Assembly: GCA_002432865.1 (NCBI GenBank)
Contig: DJGX01000026.1
Span: forward strand, 22,804 to 32,658
Length of the DNA: 9,855 nt
Reading direction: 5' to 3'
Source: Cloacimonetes bacterium UBA5835
GTDB lineage: Bacteria; Cloacimonadota; Cloacimonadia; Cloacimonadales; Cloacimonadaceae
Shown here: positions 1 to 6,700 of the stretch, piece after piece
Layout of the letters: each line of letters starts with the position of its first letter
Numbering within the stretch: the first letter of the stretch is position 1
Program-made: the position numbers and the translations under genes
The notes under the pieces: model-generated
What the model saw: the letters and a program-made list of their open reading frames with translations, nothing else
Told to the model about the DNA's origin: nothing
The model's database searches: none

Positions 1-97
1 GAGACCAGTTGTAGTTCGGTTGTTAGTGTTTACAGTTTGTGGGATGTGGTTACAGAGTAGGCAATGGTAAAATTGTAAGTCAAAACAAGCATCGGTG
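1..97. repeat. Unit 1 of the 92-97 bp 'gagaccag' repeat family
   Basis: This 97 bp segment recurs at 549-645 at a constant offset of 548 bp, with six mismatches by my alignment (positions 15, 23, 24, 27, 35 and 68). It begins gagaccagttgtag and ends caaaacaagcatcggtg. It starts exactly at the window edge, so it may extend further left. No reading frame of useful length is conserved between copies, so I read it as non-coding repeated DNA. The family is not one I can name. Confidence 0.85.
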
Positions 98-305
98 TGT
101 CTTTTACTCTAAACCGATCCTTTTTGTGGTTGCAACGAGATGCAGAGGCAACAGGAAGATTTGTTCATTTTCTGATACTTTCAAAGCGGGGAAGTTTTGA
201 CTCTAAACCGATCCTTTTTGTGGTTGAAACGAGATACAGAGGTAACAGGAAATTTTGTTAGTTTCCTTCAGCTGTCAAAGCTGAAGCTCGGTTTAGAGTT
301 AAAAC
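98..305. repeat. Insert of two tandem ~94 bp units, the second closed by an inverted repeat
   Basis: Two copies of a ~94 bp unit lie side by side. Both contain actctaaaccgatccttttt (106 and 200) followed by gtggttg, acgagat, cagagg and aacagga in the same order. The copies are close over the first ~50 bp and diverge afterwards. The second copy is bounded by an 18 bp inverted repeat, 194-211 (gttttgactctaaaccga) against 288-305 (tcggtttagagttaaaac), with one mismatch. The first copy lacks the closing arm. The arrangement is like a small palindromic (REP- or MITE-like) element that has partly duplicated. No transposase is present in the window and no convincing target-site duplication is visible. 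Confidence 0.75.
266..286. other. Perfect 8 bp hairpin inside the inverted-repeat element
   Basis: CTTCAGCT (266-273) pairs with AGCTGAAG (279-286) around a 5 nt loop, gtcaa. It sits just inside the right arm of the 18 bp inverted repeat (194-211 / 288-305), so an RNA or single strand of this element could fold as a long outer stem with an inner hairpin. There is no T-run after it, so it is not a terminator. It may be a structural part of the repeat. Confidence 0.6.
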
Positions 306-357
306 AGAAAATCACTTCGAAGCCACTATTTCTGAACAATTCCAACCCAACCCATCT
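306..357. other. Short spacer without recognised content
   Basis: This is AT-rich spacer between the inverted-repeat element and the ~65 bp tandem pair. It contains ccaacccaaccc (343-354), whose complement echoes the ggttgg at the joins 386-391 and 452-457. I see no gene in it. A plus-strand frame of 62 codons across 197-385 consists mostly of repeat DNA and lacks a convincing ribosome binding site. Confidence 0.5.
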
Positions 358-484
358 TTCTTCTTGTTTTAACTCACAATTTTGAGGTTGGGAGACCAGT
401 TGTAGTTCGGTTGCCAGTGCGCATTCTTCTTGTTTTAACTCACAATTTTGAGGTTGGAGACCAGTAATAGCTCGGTTGTTAGTG
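358..484. repeat. Tandem pair of ~65 bp repeats merging into the 'gagaccag' family
   Basis: The sequence ttcttcttgttttaactcac followed by aattttgaggttgg occurs at 358 and again at 424. Each copy is followed directly by a head of the gagaccag unit (392-419 and 457-484), ending in gttgccagtg and gttgttagtg. The offset is 66 bp, becoming 65 bp after a one-base difference in the G run. The first gagaccag head is cut short at about 420; the second continues into a full unit. The ttgttttaactcacaattttg core (364-384, 430-450) is also an inverted copy (19 of 21) of the tail of the gagaccag units (524-544, 616-636). Confidence 0.8.
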
Positions 485-645
485 TTTTGGAATTGTGGGT
501 TGAGGTTTCAGAGAGGGTTGGGGCAAAATTGTAAGTCAAAACAAACAAGAGACCAGTTGTAGCTCGGTTGCCAGGGTTTACAATTTGTGGGATGTGGTTA
601 CAGAGTAGGCAATGGCAAAATTGTAAGTCAAAACAAGCATCGGTG
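457..645. repeat. Units 3 and 4 of the 'gagaccag' family, head to tail
   Basis: Unit 3 (457-548, 92 bp) is joined directly to unit 4 (549-645, 97 bp). Both share the head gagaccag..tag.tcggttg, a middle with ttgtggg and ggtt.cagag, and the tail gcaaaattgtaagtcaaaac. Unit 4 is the close copy of unit 1 at 1-97; unit 3 is more diverged in the middle. This stretch adjoins the A-run and terminator of the giant gene. I see no protein, tRNA or CRISPR-type repeat-spacer pattern here: copies abut without regular spacers. Confidence 0.85.
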
Positions 646-666
646 AGTTAAACAGAAAAAAAGTAA

Positions 667-696
667 AAAAGCCCCCGGAAAAAAACGGGGGCTTTT
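667..696 (-). terminator. Rho-independent terminator of the giant gene
   Basis: AAAAGCCCCCG (667-677) and CGGGGGCTTTT (686-696) form a perfect 11 bp stem with an 8 nt loop. Read on the minus strand the stem is followed by TTTTTTACTTTTTTT, a long U tract, which makes it strong in the direction of the giant gene. The structure lies 51 nt after that gene's stop codon. Read on the plus strand only TTTT follows, so it could work weakly in both directions. Confidence 0.93.
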
Positions 697-747
697 ACAA
701 TTTGGATGCCCAAGCTTACCTATTATGATAAGTTTGTGGCAGAAGTT

Positions 748-3700
748 TTATTTTTTAGCCCTATCCGGCAGATCGGTATTTACCGGATTAGGATTTAACA
801 TATCTACAACATTAGGTTTTAGATTGGAATTACGGTAAGAAGAAACCGCTGTTACTTTGAAGAATTTCTTATTTACTCCGGTTGTATTATAGGTATAGCT
901 ACGATTTGGCTCTCTAACAACAACAGGGGTTTGTTCAGGGAAGTTATACGGATCGTCAGACACATAGATTCTATATGCTTGAGCGTTGGTAACTTGCCCC
1001 CAACTTAATTGAACTCCTGAAGTAGTAGAAGTTATCGAAACTACAGGGCTACTAACTTCTACAGGTGTGGCAGAAGTAACAGCAAACATTGTAAGAGGGA
1101 AGGCAGTTGCTGTATAGGCAGTAAGTCCCGAAGCGGCAGGATCTTGAGGATTGATAATAACAGAATCGCTATACATATACCTTGTCCGATAATCGGTACT
1201 TCCCAAAGTTTGCGTGTAGAAACTGGTTCCACTCAAATATGAAGTATCCATAGGACGATTTACTCTCACTGCCAGATTGTTACCTATATAGGCAAAAGGA
1301 GTATTGAAGGGAATGAATATCTCCGCGCGTCCGATGGGAATTGTTATCACGGCATCGGCAACTTGAATATAATCGGTAAAGCTGAGGAAGGCATTTTGAA
1401 CTGAGGATTCAGTTGTGTTTTTCATCCAGATTTTGATAGGTTTATCTTGTTGCACAACAGTAGAGGTAGAGTAATAATAGATACCTACTATGGTTCCAGC
1501 TGTCATTTGCATTTCCTGAGCAGAATATATTGTTTCCGAGATGCTGTTTTTCCACAAATAATTTACAGGGTATGAACCTACTGAAGTAGTTGTTTGTGGA
1601 TTACCGGCAATTGGGAAATATGTATCCACAGGTAAAACAACTACTGTCATAAGAGCCGAAGTGTCATTAGTGGGTATTGTATCTCCTACAAGAATCACCT
1701 TGGCATATATACTGTATGTTCCAGCTGAAGCAGGATTCCAATTCAGCTGATAAACGGCAGTAGAATCAGAAGCAAGATTAGCACCGGTAACAGTATAAGT
1801 AGAAAGGATTGTTTCCCCAGCCAGCAGTTGCACTTCAAAGTTATTTTGAGTAAGAAGTCCTTTATTTTGAACGCTGACAGAATAAGGACTTAGATTACCA
1901 ACTATTACTGCAGAAGAACCCGTTAGCTTGGTTACAGCCAAGTCGTTATCAGTTAATTGTTCTACCTGGATGTTATCAATATATAACGAACGATATGTTC
2001 CGCCCAAACCATGCTTAAAACAGATATATTGATCGGTTCCGGAGTAATTATTCAGTTTGTAACTATAAACAGTATGAGTTGCAGTTAAAGTTATAGACGC
2101 TAACTGGGTAAAGACACCTGTCCCGTCAGGAGTTGATGAAGTTCCTACCAATAATGTATAGCCAGCAGATGAACCACGCGCAGAGAAACTTAATCTCACT
2201 TGATTCATTGGGATCATAACTTGGGGACTAATGAGTCGTAAATCTGCCGAAGCATCTGAACTGTTAGTTAAATATACAGAATTAGGTGAACTTACCGGGT
2301 AGGTAGTTATCGTTTGCACATAAGCGGAAGTGGAGGTTGAATTAATGTATCCAGTCCAGCCCAAAGGCAAATTGGGTGTAGTTACTTCATCAAAATTCTG
2401 AGTATAGGGTGGATAAATACGAGGGTCAATGCAGGTTCCACTAAGATTAATAGTGTATGAACTTCTTCCCTTTATGTTCTTAGAAGCTGGCTCACCATAA
2501 GTAATGGTAATGGAACCCATGTGAACTTCTGAACCGGTAGTTGCCACTAAAGGAGTATAAGCAACTTTGAAGGTAGTGGATTGATAACTATCAAGAGTAT
2601 AGTCACTGGCATCCTCAAATATAGAATAGTAGCTGCCATTAACGATAATACTATTAAGAGTAAGAGTGCCAGCACCGGTATTCGTAATAGTGAATTGCTT
2701 AATAGAGGTTTGATTGATAACAGTTAGCGGATAGGTAACATCACTTTCAGAAGGGGAAATGGAAAATTCAGGTTCTGTAGGTAAGACGCGAATTTTGATG
2801 TCATCCAAACTGATATACCAAGGAGTACCATTAATCCACCCATTAATCCCAATGTAATAAGTTCCGCTGGAAGTAGGAGTAAAGGTTCCTAATAAGCGTT
2901 GATAATCACCATTGATAATACCGGTTTGAGGAATAATGGAATTAGTCATTCCGGAAATTGTTGGAGAATCACCATAACTGACCATCATTTTTGCATTTGC
3001 AGCTGTAGTGCCATCCTGACGAGTCCACAGTTCAATTTCATAAGTAGTGCTAGCAATTAACTCAATTGGACGGAATAACCAAGCCTGTCCGCTGTATTGT
3101 AAGGTTGCATTGAAAGAACCAGTTCTGGGAGTTCTATTATAGCCAGTCTGGGAAGAATTCGCCGTCCAGTATTTTGAAGTATATTGAGGTCCAGTAACCT
3201 GTGTCCAATTTTTAATATTAGTAGAAGCATCAGTATTACCAACTTCAAAGCCCTCAAAGAAAGGCAGAGTAGATATGGTTGGGTCTTCAACTACAGTTCC
3301 GGAAACCTGTATAGTAAGAACAGAACCAGGAAGAGGAGTAGGTTGAGTAAATGTAATAACCCCACTATAGGCACCTAAATCCGTTGGAATAGAGAAGGTA
3401 TAAGCTAATTGCATAGAACTATTGGCAGGAATAGTATAAGGTTGAGTTCCACCAAAAGTAAAATGCTCACCTACGGCACTGAAGGTTAAAGATTGTGTAG
3501 GGCTTACATTTTGAACAGTTATCTCTCCTGTTTTGGTTCTACCAGCAAAAAGAGTACCCAAAGCTAAGGTTGTTGGAGCAGAAATCTGCTTAATCGTTGT
3601 GAACTTTCTGGGCAAACAATCAGAAAGGCGTGTTCTTCCTCCATTATTGTAAGGGATTATCTGCCACCAGTAACTTGTATTATAATTCAGCAAATAGCCC

Positions 3701-6700
3701 TCGGCATAAACATCGTAGCTAAGTTCTTCGGTTATAGACCAGAAGGCATTGTCTGTGGCTTCATCATCATCCTCTATCAGATAATTTAAGGAATCACAAA
3801 GAACCCTGATATAATATCCAATTGCTGAACCTCCTGAAGTGGGAGAAGTCCAGAACAGAATTAGAGAAGTAGGATTTACAACTGCATTTGCCAAGGGAGT
3901 TACTAAAGCAGCAGGACCAGGAGCTTCAGCTGGGATAAAGATTGTGGGCCCAATTACTTTATCCATATAGACAGTTCCAGAAGTTCCATTAGGAATGCCT
4001 TGGAAAGCAATCCTATAATTACCACTCAAGGAAGCAGTTCCTGGAACGGTGTATTGTGTGTAAGTGGTAGTAAGAGTGAAAGGGGTGCCCAAAGCAGTGT
4101 AGCCAGTTCCATCAATGCTGGTTCCGTAATATGCTTGCAACTGAAGGTTGGCAACAGTTGAACGCGCATAGAAAGTTACCGAATTGGCTGTTGGAGAGAA
4201 GATCAATTGAGGAGTGGCAATATAGGAACTATTATTAGTAGCAGTTAATACCAAACCTGTTGCCGCTGTTCCATCAAAATTACTGGCTGTTGTTCTTTGC
4301 CAAGCATTTTGACCTTCGGCCTGCCAAATAACCCAACGCACTGGAGGATAGACAATATCTTCAAAACCTTCAGCAAGAGTTCCTGCAGCATAGATTTCTA
4401 CATTGGCAAGAGTAGCAGTGTTATCAGTAAGATCATTATCAGCAGGTAATTCTGCAGTGAAGGTAAAGGTTCCGGCAGTATCAGGATTCCAGCCATAAGT
4501 TAGATTTACAGTAGAAAGATGATCAAGATCGCCAACTGGGACTGTTCCGATGGTTGTTTCACCTTGTTTGATAGTAACATTTTTACCACTGGAATTAGTG
4601 CCATTGTTCTTTACTGTAATATTAAAAGTAACTTCCCTCTCGGTAAATTTATACAGAGGAGTTGCCGTAAATGCAGTTACAGCTAATTCATCATAGGGTC
4701 TGGCAGCGACGGTAACATCATCCAAATAAACATATTGGGTTAAATTATCACTGGTATCTAAACGGAAGGAAACATACTGCCCGCTACCTGAATAGCTGGA
4801 TAAATCAACTGTATAAATTGTATAAGTAGTAGTGAGAGAAATAACCGCAACCTGAGTAAAAGTAGAACTGGAGCTTAAACCATCTACAACACCAACATAA
4901 AGATTACGATCAGCTGTTCCTCTTGCCCAGAATCTTAAGTATAAATTATTCAGTGCTGAGTTAAATACTGGGCTTACTAAACTAACTAGCGCTCCAGGGT
5001 TGCTGGAGGGATTATACATATAGATATTATTAGGTGAGGAATGAGGGGTAGTAGTAGAAACATTTACAACTGCAGAAGTAGAAGTAGAGTTTATCACAGT
5101 CCACCAACCAGCTGCAGGATTAGTATCAGCATCAAAATTGGTTGTATAGGGAATCGGGAAAGCAGTGTAAAAACTATAAGGTCCCGCCCATGCACTATTA
5201 TTGCCAGCGTCTTTGGCTCTCACATAATAAGAATAACCGGTAGAAGAAGTTAAACCATTCAGAGTGTAGGGCTTGCTTATATTATTATGTAAAGTTCCTG
5301 TTCCAAGAACAAAACCAAGAGTTCCCCATTCCAGGTCAAAAGTGGATAAACTACTTGTCCAGTTAAGAATTGCGGATGTTTCCGTAATATTGGTTGCCGT
5401 CAATCCTGTAGGTTTGGCTACCAAATAAGCTTCTAAACTCAAATTGTCAATGGCAGCAGGTGGCTGAACTCCTCCGGAACTATCATTTTTCCAGGTTAAT
5501 ACTAAGCGTTTGGTAGTTCCAGCTAAGCTGCCACTAATTGGGATAGCAATTCTTGTCCAATCCGTAGTAAGATTATACCAAGTTTTTCCGATCTGTCCTG
5601 AACTTAATTCAGTTCCTGCTACAGGAATAGTTGTAAGATCCACAAGATATACTTTCAGCCCGTCATAAGTAGATTCACCACAACATTTGAACATAAAGCT
5701 GAGCTCAAAATCCGCTGCCCCGGAAGTGAATGTTATATCACGATACAAATGAACTACAGCTGATGTTGTATTTGTGAATGCATTGGAAACACCATTATCA
5801 TTAGAGACATAAGCTGATTGGTTTCCTGCATAGTGAGCTGCCGTTCCCACATACCATTGATTTGTTTGAGTTCCATTCACCACAGACCAATGATTGGGCC
5901 AAATCTCAAAGGTCTCCGTTAAAGGCAAAGTAGCTGGGTTTTGTGGAGTTGTAGCATTAGCAGTTAAGCCACTTGCAGAGAAGGCATAATAAGTAGTTCT
6001 TTCTGCAGTAAGATAACTCCATACCTTATAATAATAAGTGGTTCCATCGTTTAAACCGGTATGGCTGGTAAGCCCTGAAGCAGGTCCCATATAAAGAACA
6101 GTGCCACCACCGGTAATTGTATTTCCAATGCTATAACCGGTAGATAAGGGAGTTCCAAAAGTGCTGTTATAGCTCCAAGCAACCATAATATCGGTAGTAG
6201 CTGTTGCACTTAGATTTATTTGACTGCTACTATATGCGGTGGCTGTAAAAGCAGAAGGTGCAGCCGGAGCAGCAGGCAATGTTGTTTGAGTTCCGGTTAA
6301 AGGACTGGTCCGATTAAATTTGGGAGCTCCCACGCCATTGATGTTCATTGCAAAGATAGTGCAATAATATTGTGTATTGGCAGTAAGACCTGTTGCCGTG
6401 AAACTTGTGGATGACCCAAAACTTAGGACTATTTCATTATTACCCAAATTCTGTGCAGGGCTGTAATATGTTCCATCCGCAGGGCTAAAAGTGAGCGTAG
6501 CATTTTGATGACCAATTACCAAATATCCTTCCGCAGCAGGAGAACTTGCATTAAAACTACCGGTTATGGAAGTTGAATAAGGAATCAAAACAAGATTCGT
6601 CGGCTGCGCAGTAGGTGTTTGACATTGCAATTCTTCCATGAAATTGCCTTCGTGAGCTCCAATATCTGGTGTGGAAGCATTTCTAACAGTTCCATATATA

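Noticed and set aside
197..385. Plus-strand 62-codon frame in the repeat region
   Set aside because: It spans the 94 bp unit, the inverted repeat and part of the 65 bp repeat, has no convincing ribosome binding site, and its counterpart in the other repeat copy is not kept open.
1..645. CRISPR array
   Set aside because: Repeat units are 65-97 bp, diverged, partly abutting and partly inverted, with no regular unique spacers and no cas genes.
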